Positions 50,811-58,646 of a stretch of DNA of 64,000 bases are shown here, in pieces. Made by a program: the position numbers and the translations under genes. The DNA comes from Marinobacterium marinum (GTDB lineage Bacteria > Pseudomonadota > Gammaproteobacteria > Pseudomonadales > Balneatricaceae), in assembly GCF_013868415.1 (NCBI RefSeq), contig NZ_JACEMT010000035.1, forward strand, positions 58,514 through 122,513, in the 5' to 3' direction. Position 1 is the first letter of the stretch; each line of letters opens with the position of its first letter. The notes beneath the pieces were generated by a model that searched no databases, was not told where the DNA came from, and saw nothing but the letters and a program-made list of their open reading frames with translations.

Positions 50811-50966
50811 TGGTATCCAAGGTGGTATTATCGAGGCATGATGCCATGAGTGATAGCCGATACCATGCTGCTTGATCTTGTGTGTTCATGGTATCGAAAT
50901 TATTTAACTAACTGTTTTTATTGGTTTTATGGCCTGATTTTCGGGTGATCTTCCAGCATGGTATTG
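50811..50966. repeat. Cluster of TGGTAT motifs upstream of the integrase gene (putative arm-type sites)
   Basis: TGGTAT occurs at 50811-50816, 50823-50828, 50889-50894 and 50959-50964, and inverted at 50860-50865. Two copies form a 9-bp inverted repeat, GATACCATG (50859-50867) and CATGGTATC (50887-50895). Such spaced short repeats between the attachment site and a tyrosine recombinase gene are typical of arm-type binding sites; this role is inferred. No gene is visible in the 300 bp between guaA and the integrase. Confidence 0.45.
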
Positions 50967-50988
50967 GAATCGAAGAAGGATAAGACTC

Positions 50989-52197
50989 TTGCTGACCGAT
51001 ACCAAGCTGCGCAACCTCAAGCCGAGGGATAAACTCTACAAAGTGAATGACCGGGATGGCCTCTACGTGGCCGTCACTCCTGCCGGTTCTATCTCATTCC
51101 GTTACAACTACTCGATCAATGGCAGGCAAGAGACAATCACCTTTGGCCGCTATGGCGTTGGGGGTATCACTCTGGCAGAAGCCCGTGAGCGGCTTGGTGA
51201 AGCCAAGCGGATGGTCGCGGATGGAAAGTCGCCAGCGAAGGAGAAGGCCCGAGACAAGGCGCGTGTTAAAGGGGCTGAAACCTTTGGTGCCTGGGCGGAA
51301 AAGTGGCTACGTGGCTATCAGATGGCCGATTCTACCCGTGATATGCGCCGCTCGGTTTATACGAGAGAGCTAGAAACGAAATTCGGCAATCAGAAGCTGA
51401 CCGAAATCACCCACGAGGACTTGCGAGCATTAACCGACGCCATCGTAGAGCGCGGTGCACCTGCTACGGCGGTTCATGCGCGTGAGATTGTACTCCAGGT
51501 ATACCGCTGGGCGACTGAGCGAGGCCAGAAGGTTGAGAACCCGGCAGACCTGGTGAGGCCCGCAAGCATTGCCAGGTTTGAGCCGAGAGATCGAACCCTG
51601 ACGCCCGAAGAAATCAGGATCATGTACCAGTACATGGGGCGTATTGGTACATCACCATCGATCCGGGCAGCGGTAAAGCTACTGTTGTTGACGATGGTGC
51701 GTAAAAGCGAGCTGACGAATGCCACTTGGAGTGAGATCAACTTCAGCGAAGCGCTCTGGACGATCCCCAAAGAACGGATGAAGCGTCGAAACCCTCACCT
51801 GGTGTTTCTATCCAGGCAGGCCATGGACATCCTCATCGCTTTGAAGACGTTCTCCGGAGGATCGGAGTATGTTCTGCCGTCACGCTACGATTCTGACGTC
51901 CCTATGAGTAGTGCCACGCTGAACCGGGTAATGACGATGACTTACAAGCTGGCTCAGAAAGAGGGGCAACCGCTTGCCAAATTCGGCCCGCACGACCTGA
52001 GACGAACAGCCAGTACCTTGCTCCATGAAGCCGGTTACAACACCGATTGGATAGAGAAATGCCTGGCACATGAGCAAAAAGGTGTGAGGGCGATATATAA
52101 CAAAGCCGAGTATCGTGATCAGCGTACATCTATGTTGCAGGACTGGGCTGATATGATTGACGAATGGACTGCTAAAGATGCTTGCGGACCTATTTAG
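50989..52197 (+). CDS. int: P4-type tyrosine recombinase (integrase)
   Basis: This 402-residue integrase has the N-terminal DUF4102 domain (LRNLKPRDKLYKVNDRDGLYVAV), a core-binding domain (about 95-180) and the catalytic domain with R in MVRKSEL, HDLRR, LAHE and the tyrosine in AIYNKAEY. It would integrate and excise the island at guaA. The start is a TTG at 50989 with AAGGA 8 nt upstream; no ATG fits better. Confidence 0.92.
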   Translation: MLTDTKLRNLKPRDKLYKVNDRDGLYVAVTPAGSISFRYNYSINGRQETITFGRYGVGGITLAEARERLGEAKRMVADGKSPAKEKARDKARVKGAETFGAWAEKWLRGYQMADSTRDMRRSVYTRELETKFGNQKLTEITHEDLRALTDAIVERGAPATAVHAREIVLQVYRWATERGQKVENPADLVRPASIARFEPRDRTLTPEEIRIMYQYMGRIGTSPSIRAAVKLLLLTMVRKSELTNATWSEINFSEALWTIPKERMKRRNPHLVFLSRQAMDILIALKTFSGGSEYVLPSRYDSDVPMSSATLNRVMTMTYKLAQKEGQPLAKFGPHDLRRTASTLLHEAGYNTDWIEKCLAHEQKGVRAIYNKAEYRDQRTSMLQDWADMIDEWTAKDACGPI

Positions 52198-52298
52198 CTA
52201 AACGCATAGGCATTCGGGCACATGCTTAAATAAATTGACGAAGGTAATTGGCAACTTACAGCATGGAATTTTTACCTCATTGAGGACAATAAACAGAA

Positions 52299-54272
52299 AT
52301 GGCTGACGATATGGAATGCTTTGATGACCTTCCAGAGCGAGCCTCCAATCATGTCACGGAGGAGAAGGCAGAGACGGCATTTCAGAAATGCCTAACAGAG
52401 AGTGGTCTTTTTATCCTTCAGCGTGCTGACCGAAAGGACTATGGTACAGACTGCGAGATCGAAGTTGTCGAGGATGGGAGAGCCACCAACATTAGGATTC
52501 ACGTTCAGCTTAAGGGCACTGAGCGTGCACTGAATGCGGACGGCTCTCTAAGCGTTGAAATTAGTCGCACAAACCTGAATTATCTACTGATGCATCCGCA
52601 TAGTTTTTATGCTGCCTACCACGTCCCAACGGCGACGCTACGCATCTGCCTCGCTGAGACCGTTCTCCGTAAATATGAGCATGCTGGAAAGAACTGGACC
52701 CAGCAGCAATCACTTACAGTTAACTTCACGGAAGATCTGACGACAGAGCGGTTGGGCCGACTTGCTGAATTGTCCAGTTCTGCAACTCGAGCGGCACGTA
52801 ATCGTCGCGTCGAACAGTCCCGGGCAGCACCAGGAGATTTGATTGGTCTCCTTCGCCGAGCTGTACCGGAGGTTCATGTTCCTGATGATCCAGACTCAGC
52901 TCGACAACTCTTGGAACACTTATATGACCAAGATGCTGATGAGGAAATTAGTGCCGCCTTTGACCGATTCATGGCCGTGCTTGGACCAGAAGACGATGCC
53001 ATGGGCTGCGCTTATATGTCAGAAATTAACTTGGGCATGTCTGAGAGAAGCCGGTTTCCTGATCGGATCGAAGCAGCAGTGATCCATTTTAAGAGGCAGC
53101 TTAGTAGTGGGCGCTACGAGCAGGGAAGCCTGCATTACACAATCGGTAATGCCTACTCGGCGCTCGGCCGGGAGGATTGCGCCACAGAGGCTTATAAGGC
53201 AGCGTTGCTAGAACCTGCATTCGCAAATTCGTCAAGTCTGGCATCCCAAGGCCATAAGAATCTCGGGACGAGCTTTGAGCGGCTCGGAGATGAGGTGCGA
53301 GCAGTTAACCACTATCGTGAAGCCTTGCGAATGAATCCTCTCCTTCCTGAAGCCCACTATGCCTTAGCCCAATTCTACGTGCGTAAGGGCGAGTGGAAGA
53401 GCGCTCTTGAGCATCTGGATCAGGCCGTCTTCACAGATCCTATATATGCTAAAGCAGCTGGAGTTGCGGGTTGGCGAGCTAACGTTCTTTTCAACATGGG
53501 TGAGGGGATTGCTGCGTTCCGCGAAATTAACAATGTTCTTGCCCAGGCCGACCGCGAGCCATGGGTTTGGCCGTTTTTTGCGCGGCTGGTAGCTAGTTTC
53601 GGTCGGGCTACGGCTGAAAATGCGCGTCAGGCGCAAGGGTTCTGGCATCGCTATGTAGACGCTCATCCTGATACATCTGGAGGTCGTCGCGAGATGTTAT
53701 TGGCTACCTTATATTTACGGGCGGAAGGCCAAGATATAGGCCAAACCTACATGGAGTTTCTGGATAAGTTTGTTAGGCATATAAAGCACATTGATAATAC
53801 GGAAGAAGCCGCGTTTTTGTGGGATCGCCTTGGACACTGGGCACAGGATGAGGGCAACTGGCTAGAAGCGGAACGCTGTTTTCGGATGGCCTACGATCTC
53901 GCAGGAGGGCACTACGGATACTGTCTAGGAACCGCTCTTAACTTTCTTGGAAGGTTTGAAGATAGTTTGCCGATCCTGCTTGAACAGGCAGAGCATATCC
54001 AGCCTGATGCAATGAGCTGGTTTCAGCTTGGTGCAGCGTACGGTGACCTTGGCCAATCAGAGCAAGCTATTAAATCCTATGAGAAAGCGTTAAATCTTGA
54101 TCCAGAATACGACTTGGCGATGTTCAATCTAGGTGGTGTCTATTGGAATAGAGGGAGCATAGTCGAGGCTTTGGATATTTGGAGAAGGGCGATTGAGCGT
54201 TTTCCAGATCATGAGCTTACTGCCAAACTTCAACGGGATTTTCCGCAGTTCTTTCCTCGGGATATCGACTAG
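52299..54272 (+). CDS. DUF4365 nuclease-like domain fused to TPR repeats (candidate defence protein)
   Basis: This 657-residue protein has residues about 15-165 in the DUF4365 pattern, a PD-(D/E)xK-like fold: DYGTDCEIEV (D51, E53) followed by IHVQLKG (Q70, K72). After a linker (about 170-230) come tetratricopeptide repeats, clearest at about 320-385 and 575-645 (WFQLGAAYGDLGQSEQAIKSYEKAL-like). DUF4365 proteins occur in defence islands, but their activity is little studied. It stands alone between the integrase and an opposing gene, as cargo would. Confidence 0.8.
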   Translation: MADDMECFDDLPERASNHVTEEKAETAFQKCLTESGLFILQRADRKDYGTDCEIEVVEDGRATNIRIHVQLKGTERALNADGSLSVEISRTNLNYLLMHPHSFYAAYHVPTATLRICLAETVLRKYEHAGKNWTQQQSLTVNFTEDLTTERLGRLAELSSSATRAARNRRVEQSRAAPGDLIGLLRRAVPEVHVPDDPDSARQLLEHLYDQDADEEISAAFDRFMAVLGPEDDAMGCAYMSEINLGMSERSRFPDRIEAAVIHFKRQLSSGRYEQGSLHYTIGNAYSALGREDCATEAYKAALLEPAFANSSSLASQGHKNLGTSFERLGDEVRAVNHYREALRMNPLLPEAHYALAQFYVRKGEWKSALEHLDQAVFTDPIYAKAAGVAGWRANVLFNMGEGIAAFREINNVLAQADREPWVWPFFARLVASFGRATAENARQAQGFWHRYVDAHPDTSGGRREMLLATLYLRAEGQDIGQTYMEFLDKFVRHIKHIDNTEEAAFLWDRLGHWAQDEGNWLEAERCFRMAYDLAGGHYGYCLGTALNFLGRFEDSLPILLEQAEHIQPDAMSWFQLGAAYGDLGQSEQAIKSYEKALNLDPEYDLAMFNLGGVYWNRGSIVEALDIWRRAIERFPDHELTAKLQRDFPQFFPRDID

Positions 54273-54415
54273 CAGCATGAAAACCTGATTTTGATGTTGT
54301 TGGTTTACCTGTTTAGCATTAGGAATTTGGTGTCGTAAGTCGGGTATGGTAATGGAGTCGGTTTCAAGCCCCGCATTTTAGCGGCTAAAATTTCTCTTGA
54401 TAGCTTTCTAGGTTC

Positions 54416-55426
54416 TTAGGTTCCTAGCAGGAACTCCTTTCGAACTGACGCCAACGCTTTAGACACGGCTTGGCGTGTCATTGGCTGCTGCTTGGCGTTC
54501 AGTATTTGCTTTCCGATTTCTGTCTGGTTAAATCCGTCTCGCTTGAGTACCAGCATTTTTTTCTTGGTATCTGATAGCTTAGAGTCCACCATCCTTCGGG
54601 CTAGATTGCGTAATTCGGCCTTGTCTGCTGGTTGTAAAGTTTTGCCTAGCATCAAGTAAAGGAAGTATTGATCGACCAGTGTATCGCCAGACATTAAAGG
54701 TCTAGAGCGATTGGCGCATTGCTTGTTTATTCTTTCTAATTCAATGTCAAACTGCGCGATAGAGCGTGTTGCCTGCTTATATAAAGGATTCCAAGATCCA
54801 TTTGGTAATTTTGGTTGGTGATTTGTGCAGTACAAGTTGCTTAGACGTAGAACGTCATTGCTACCACGCAATTGGGATTTGTTATCCGAGAATGATGTTA
54901 GCGTAGTCGGAGAACCACAGAAACGACAAAAGCTGTGGCGGCGCTTGTCATTTAGCCCTCTAGATGTTCCGTTGATGCATCGCATTGAAGACTTTACCGG
55001 TTGCTTGCATGCACAGTCCTGAACTAATTCAATCAGTGATTCATGTGTTGCGATAAACCTTTGATCTGTCTTGGTCTGTTGGTCTTTTGTTTTTATGAAC
55101 GCTCTTAGCAGGTGGCGTTGTAGGCGGACCGCTGCATCAAACCCGACCAGTTGAGCCATCTCGCTGAAAGATACCTCTGTTGAACCTGGCATGTGTACCA
55201 GGTAGTCAAGCGGGAGTGTTTCCCTGTATGCGGTTACAGCAGGGTCTATCAGCTCATGTATTAGCCGATGAATGGGGTAGCGCCGGGATGCTGCGGAATA
55301 TGGTTTCCAGCTATCTCGGAACTGGCGGATGGCGCTGGCAATATCTGGATCACAACCATTCCAGATAGCTATATAGTAATTGCCAAGTCGCTTCTTTGCT
55401 TGCTCTTCACTTTCCATGTCAACCAT
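54416..55426 (-). CDS. Unknown island protein with CxxC/CxxH cluster and C-terminal HTH
   Basis: This protein of about 336 residues is not recognised as a named family. The middle holds FCRFCG and LYCTNH, a likely zinc-binding pair; two more cysteines lie in CACKQ just before. The C-terminal 70 residues look like a helix-turn-helix (NQTEIGKQIL followed by MTRQAVSKALASVRKEF). It is AT-richer than the core and diverges from alpA across 77 bp, so a regulatory role for alpA-repA-repC is plausible. The start is uncertain: TTG 55435, ATG 55426 and ATG 55417 all lack a good RBS. Confidence 0.65.
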   Translation of the reverse strand: MVDMESEEQAKKRLGNYYIAIWNGCDPDIASAIRQFRDSWKPYSAASRRYPIHRLIHELIDPAVTAYRETLPLDYLVHMPGSTEVSFSEMAQLVGFDAAVRLQRHLLRAFIKTKDQQTKTDQRFIATHESLIELVQDCACKQPVKSSMRCINGTSRGLNDKRRHSFCRFCGSPTTLTSFSDNKSQLRGSNDVLRLSNLYCTNHQPKLPNGSWNPLYKQATRSIAQFDIELERINKQCANRSRPLMSGDTLVDQYFLYLMLGKTLQPADKAELRNLARRMVDSKLSDTKKKMLVLKRDGFNQTEIGKQILNAKQQPMTRQAVSKALASVRKEFLLGT

Positions 55427-55503
55427 TTTATCCAATTTATAGGCTTAATCAAGTGGCATTGCTGGGCACCATAGAGCTTTCATAAGTAAGTGGAGGCACA
55501 AGT

Positions 55504-55734
55504 ATGCAAGCAATGGCAAACAAGACACTGATCAATCGAAAAGTGCTATTGGAGATGATTCCGCTCTCCTCACGGACAATTTATAACTTGGAGAAGCGGG
55601 GTGAGTTCCCTCGCCGAATTGCACTTACCAGCAGAAACGTCGCGTGGGACCTGTCGGAAGTAGAGCAGTGGATTGAGGAGCGTAAGTCTTCAGGAAACCA
55701 GGCTACTCGGCCTGGCAACACCATAGGGGCCTAA
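55504..55734 (+). CDS. alpA: AlpA-family excisionase/regulator
   Basis: This 76-residue MerR-like winged-helix DNA-binding protein has LINRKVLLEMIPLSSRTIYNLEKRGEFPRRIAL and WDLSEVEQWIEERK, the AlpA signatures. AlpA proteins regulate or aid excision of P4-like islands. GGAGG (55492-55496 region) lies 7 nt before the ATG. It is followed after 4 bp by repA. Confidence 0.88.
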   Translation: MQAMANKTLINRKVLLEMIPLSSRTIYNLEKRGEFPRRIALTSRNVAWDLSEVEQWIEERKSSGNQATRPGNTIGA

Positions 55735-55738
55735 CATT

Positions 55739-56593
55739 ATGGCCCTTGATCTTATGGCGGCCTTTTCGGAAACGCCGCCGCCTCTTGATTATGTTTTACC
55801 TAACATGGTTTCCGGTACGGTAGGGGCCTTGGTTTCACCAGGTGGTGCCGGAAAATCCATGCTGGCCTTACAGCTTGCCACGCAGATCGCTGGAGGCCCA
55901 GACTTGCTGGAAGTCGGAGAATTTCCTGTTGGGCCAGTTATCTATCTTCCCGCAGAAGATCCTCCCGCTGCTATCCATCACCGATTACATGCGCTTGGAG
56001 CGCATCTCACCGCCGAGCAGCGGCAAGCTGTTGCTGAAGGCTTGCTGATTGAGCCGCTGATAGGAAGGTGCCCCAACATTATGTGTCTCGATTGGTTCGA
56101 TGGCCTTAAGCGAGCGGCTGCGGGTCGCCGCCTTATGATCCTGGACACCTTACGTCGTTTCCACATCGAAGATGAAAACGTTAGCGGTCCTATGGCGCAA
56201 GTGATCGGACGTATGGAAGCCATCGCCGCCGATACAGGGTGCTCTATCGTATATTTGCACCATGCCAGTAAGAGCGCCGCCATGATTGGTGCGGGTGACC
56301 AGCAACAGGCCAGCCGTGGGTCGTCTGTTCTGGTCGATAACATTCGCTGGCAATCGTACATGTCTGGCATGACGCAAACCGAGGCTGAGGAATGGGGTGT
56401 TGATGATAGTCAGCGTGGGTACTTCGTTCGCTATGGCGTGAGCAAGGCGAATTATGGCTCTCCTTTCGCAGAGCGTTGGTTCCGGCGTCACGAGGGCGGT
56501 GTGCTCAAACCTGCCGTGCTGGAGAGGCAGCGTGTAGCCAATGGCGTGCTGCCATTCAAGAAATCTAAGGTGAGGTCACGTGATGAGCTTTGA
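55739..56593 (+). CDS. repA: RepA-like hexameric replicative helicase
   Basis: This 284-residue RecA-fold helicase is of the RSF1010 RepA/AAA_25 family. Walker A SPGGAGKSMLALQLA (about 33-47), Walker B RLMILDTLRRFH (about 129-140) and IVYLHHASKSA are clear. In IncQ plasmids RepA unwinds the origin opened by RepC. It overlaps repC by about 11-14 bp. Confidence 0.88.
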   Translation: MALDLMAAFSETPPPLDYVLPNMVSGTVGALVSPGGAGKSMLALQLATQIAGGPDLLEVGEFPVGPVIYLPAEDPPAAIHHRLHALGAHLTAEQRQAVAEGLLIEPLIGRCPNIMCLDWFDGLKRAAAGRRLMILDTLRRFHIEDENVSGPMAQVIGRMEAIAADTGCSIVYLHHASKSAAMIGAGDQQQASRGSSVLVDNIRWQSYMSGMTQTEAEEWGVDDSQRGYFVRYGVSKANYGSPFAERWFRRHEGGVLKPAVLERQRVANGVLPFKKSKVRSRDEL

Positions 56594-57491
56594 TCTTACC
56601 CATGTTCGACATGATCCAGCTCACTGCCTGGCTCCTGGCTTGTTCCGTAGTCTGAAGCGTGGAGAGCGAAAGCGGCTCAAGCTGGACGTAACCTATACCC
56701 ATGGCGAGGATTCGATACGTTTCTGGGGGCCTGAGCCTCTAGGTGTTGATGATCTTCGCATCCTACAAGGGCTTGTGGCTATGGCCGCAATTTCTGGTGA
56801 TGGGGGACGCGGGATTGTACTGCGAAACGAAACAGAGTCAGAAGTTGGGCAGCAATTGCGTCTCTTGCTAGACCTGAAGTGGGACGCGGTTGAGAAGGAT
56901 GCAATGGTTGCCAAGGGCAGCTTTCGACAACTGGCCCGAGAACTTGGGTATGCCGACGATGGAGGCAGCCAGTTCAAAACTATCCGCGATAGCATCGAGC
57001 GCCTATGGGCAGTATCGGTCATTGTGGAGCGTAACGGGCAGCGTCAGGGTTTCCGCATCTTGTCCGATTACGTCAGCGACGACCGGGAAGGTAAACTGTT
57101 TGTCAGCCTAAACCCTCGATTAGCAGAGGCTGTTATGGGAGAACGTCCACATACTCGGCTCGACATGACTGAGGTTCGGGCGTTACAGACCGATCCTGCT
57201 CGATTAATACATCAGCGATTATCGGGCTGGATTGATGCCGGTAAATCTGGACGGGTAGAACTGAATACCCTTTGCAACTACGTCTGGCCGGACGAAACGA
57301 AGAACCCCAACACCTTGAAAAAGCGCCGTCAGACGGCCCGGAAAGCGTTGGCTGAACTTATTTCAGTGGGCTGGACTGTACATGAATACGCCAAGGGGAA
57401 ATGGGAGATTAGGCGGCCAGGGGCCAACCAAGCCAACCCCCGGCGTGACAGCACCCATCCCCGGCATAATAGTACCCGCCCCCCGGCATAA
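56583..57491 (+). CDS. repC: RepC-like replication initiator
   Basis: This protein of about 302 residues matches IncQ-type RepC initiators with two winged-helix units (YTHGEDSIRFWGPEPLGVDDLRILQGLVAMA and the later QTDPARLIHQRLSGWID). RepC binds iterons at oriV. GTG at 56580 is an alternative start. The last 18 codons run into iteron DNA, and the TAA stop (57489-57491) lies inside the third iteron. No RepB primase gene is present in the window. Confidence 0.85.
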   Translation: MSFDLTHVRHDPAHCLAPGLFRSLKRGERKRLKLDVTYTHGEDSIRFWGPEPLGVDDLRILQGLVAMAAISGDGGRGIVLRNETESEVGQQLRLLLDLKWDAVEKDAMVAKGSFRQLARELGYADDGGSQFKTIRDSIERLWAVSVIVERNGQRQGFRILSDYVSDDREGKLFVSLNPRLAEAVMGERPHTRLDMTEVRALQTDPARLIHQRLSGWIDAGKSGRVELNTLCNYVWPDETKNPNTLKKRRQTARKALAELISVGWTVHEYAKGKWEIRRPGANQANPRRDSTHPRHNSTRPPA

Positions 57492-57524
57492 CAGTATCCC
57501 ATCCCCGGCATAACGGTACCCTCT
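57438..57524 (+). repeat. Four tandem 21-22 bp iterons (putative oriV)
   Basis: Units begin at 57438, 57459, 57481 and 57503 with consensus CCCCGGCATAACAGTACCCA (first unit 21 bp, next 22 bp). Unit 1 diverges most (CGTGACAGCACC). Direct repeats right at the 3' end of a RepC-type gene are the expected binding sites for that initiator. The first two and a half units are also coding sequence for RepC. Confidence 0.82.
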
Positions 57525-57900
57525 TCAATCGCGCAAACGCTTGCAGGGCAAGGCTTTCCGGCCTGTTTTGGAAATCGATCCAAGATATTCCAAAGAATAT
57601 CCATCATACGCGGCATGGCCCGCGCCTGAATGGCGCGTTCATGCCTTGCCAACTCAATCGGCCTCCGGCCGATGTTTTAACGCCAAGAGGGTGGCCGATT
57701 CTGCTTCCTCGCCAAGGGATATCACCTTTTCTTGGCGTTCAATCCGTCCGAAGGACGACCAAAGCCGCCTTTTAAGCCCCAGGAGCGTCGTTCAGAGGCC
57801 GACTAGGGGTAGCGGGAGGCGATGCCTGAAGCGCCTCTTTGGGCGGCTCAGGAAGCCGTATTCCATACATCAAGATGAATAGCCACTTACGCCGGTAGTA
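57525..57900. other. Non-coding hairpin-rich stretch beside the iterons
   Basis: No convincing gene is seen. Inverted repeats include CGCGCC/GGCGCG (57621-57626, 57632-57637), ATCGGCC/GGCCGAT (57657-57663, 57667-57673) and a perfect 10-bp pair AACGCCAAGA/TCTTGGCGTT (57679-57688, 57730-57739). In IncQ origins the iterons are followed by melting and single-strand-initiation hairpins; one of these could serve so, but that is inference. Confidence 0.45.
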
Positions 57901-57925
57901 GGCTGAAAATGTGTGCGGTTTGTAG

Positions 57926-57963
57926 GTTGTAGTATGTAGTAGCACCATACAACATACTACAAC
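57926..57963. repeat. Perfect 12-bp inverted repeat
   Basis: GTTGTAGTATGT (57926-57937) and ACATACTACAAC (57952-57963) enclose 14 nt. It lies between the iterons and oriT in DNA without genes. Candidate roles are a regulator-binding site or a priming hairpin; no T-run follows. Confidence 0.6.
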
Positions 57964-58411
57964 ACTACATTTCCTATCCGCACTGACGTTGTGCCCGAAA
58001 AGCTGTCCGAAGTTGGGCGCTAGCGGCTCGACACGCACTGAGTGTTGGTAGCGCTCCTTCCTGACCGTATGATCCAACCGATACCAATCTGAAACTGTCA
58101 AAGAAAAGGCCGTCAAGAGTGTCTGGAATGTTTAAAAATTATTGAAATACAGTGTGTTACATCGGGTGTGTTCCTAGCGCTCGCACGTTTCATTGACACT
58201 TGAGGGGCGAAACTCCTCCTGAATTGGCAAAGCTGTGTATTGCTGTGTTTTTTGGCTGTGTAATCCACCGCGTTAGCGTAGTAATTGCCTGATATTGCGC
58301 TTTTATTTTGTGCTTCTGTTCTAGCAAGAAGGTGAACAAGCGATTTTATATGGTTTGCACAAAAAAACAGATTTTCGCAGCAACACTTTCCTTGGCGTAA
58401 ACAACGCTGAA

Positions 58412-58535
58412 TGGCGGGCAGGATAGGTGAAGTTAGCTAATCGGCGGAGCCAATTAACTATCTTCACTTTCCCTTATTCGCGCCGGGGCGCTCAACGGGG
58501 AATCCTGCTCTGCGAGGCTACCGGCTACCGCCGTA
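58412..58535. other. oriT: IncP (RP4/RK2)-type origin of transfer
   Basis: The order of elements matches the RP4/RK2 oriT as I remember it: nic sequence GCGGGCAGGATAG (58414-58426; nick expected on the minus strand between 58418 and 58419), then 8 bp later an imperfect 19-bp inverted repeat (58427-58445 and 58449-58467, 16 of 19 matching) equivalent to the TraJ site, then CCCTTATTCGC, CTCAACGGGGAATCCTGCT, CTGCGAGGCT and CCGGCTACCGCCG. The centre of the inverted repeat differs from RP4. No traJ, traI or traK gene adjoins it. About 110 bp separate it from trbJ. Confidence 0.85.
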
Positions 58536-58646
58536 GGAGTTATTGGCTTAAATATCTCCGTGTCAACCTTTATGTCCAATTATTGAGCTTATACGTTATG
58601 CATTGAAAGGCACGATAAAGCATTCATTGGTAATGGAGATCAACGT

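Noticed and set aside
54375..54391. Palindrome ATTTTAGC/GCTAAAAT, similar to bases near 58671 in trbJ
   Set aside because: Short AT-rich palindromes recur by chance; the second copy lies inside coding sequence and no further similarity surrounds it.
57541..57882. Open frame of 113 codons in the iteron-oriT region (and opposing frames at 57329-57652 and 57772-58116)
   Set aside because: They start at rare codons or lack ribosome sites, have odd composition, cross inverted repeats and resemble no family; the stretch reads as origin DNA.
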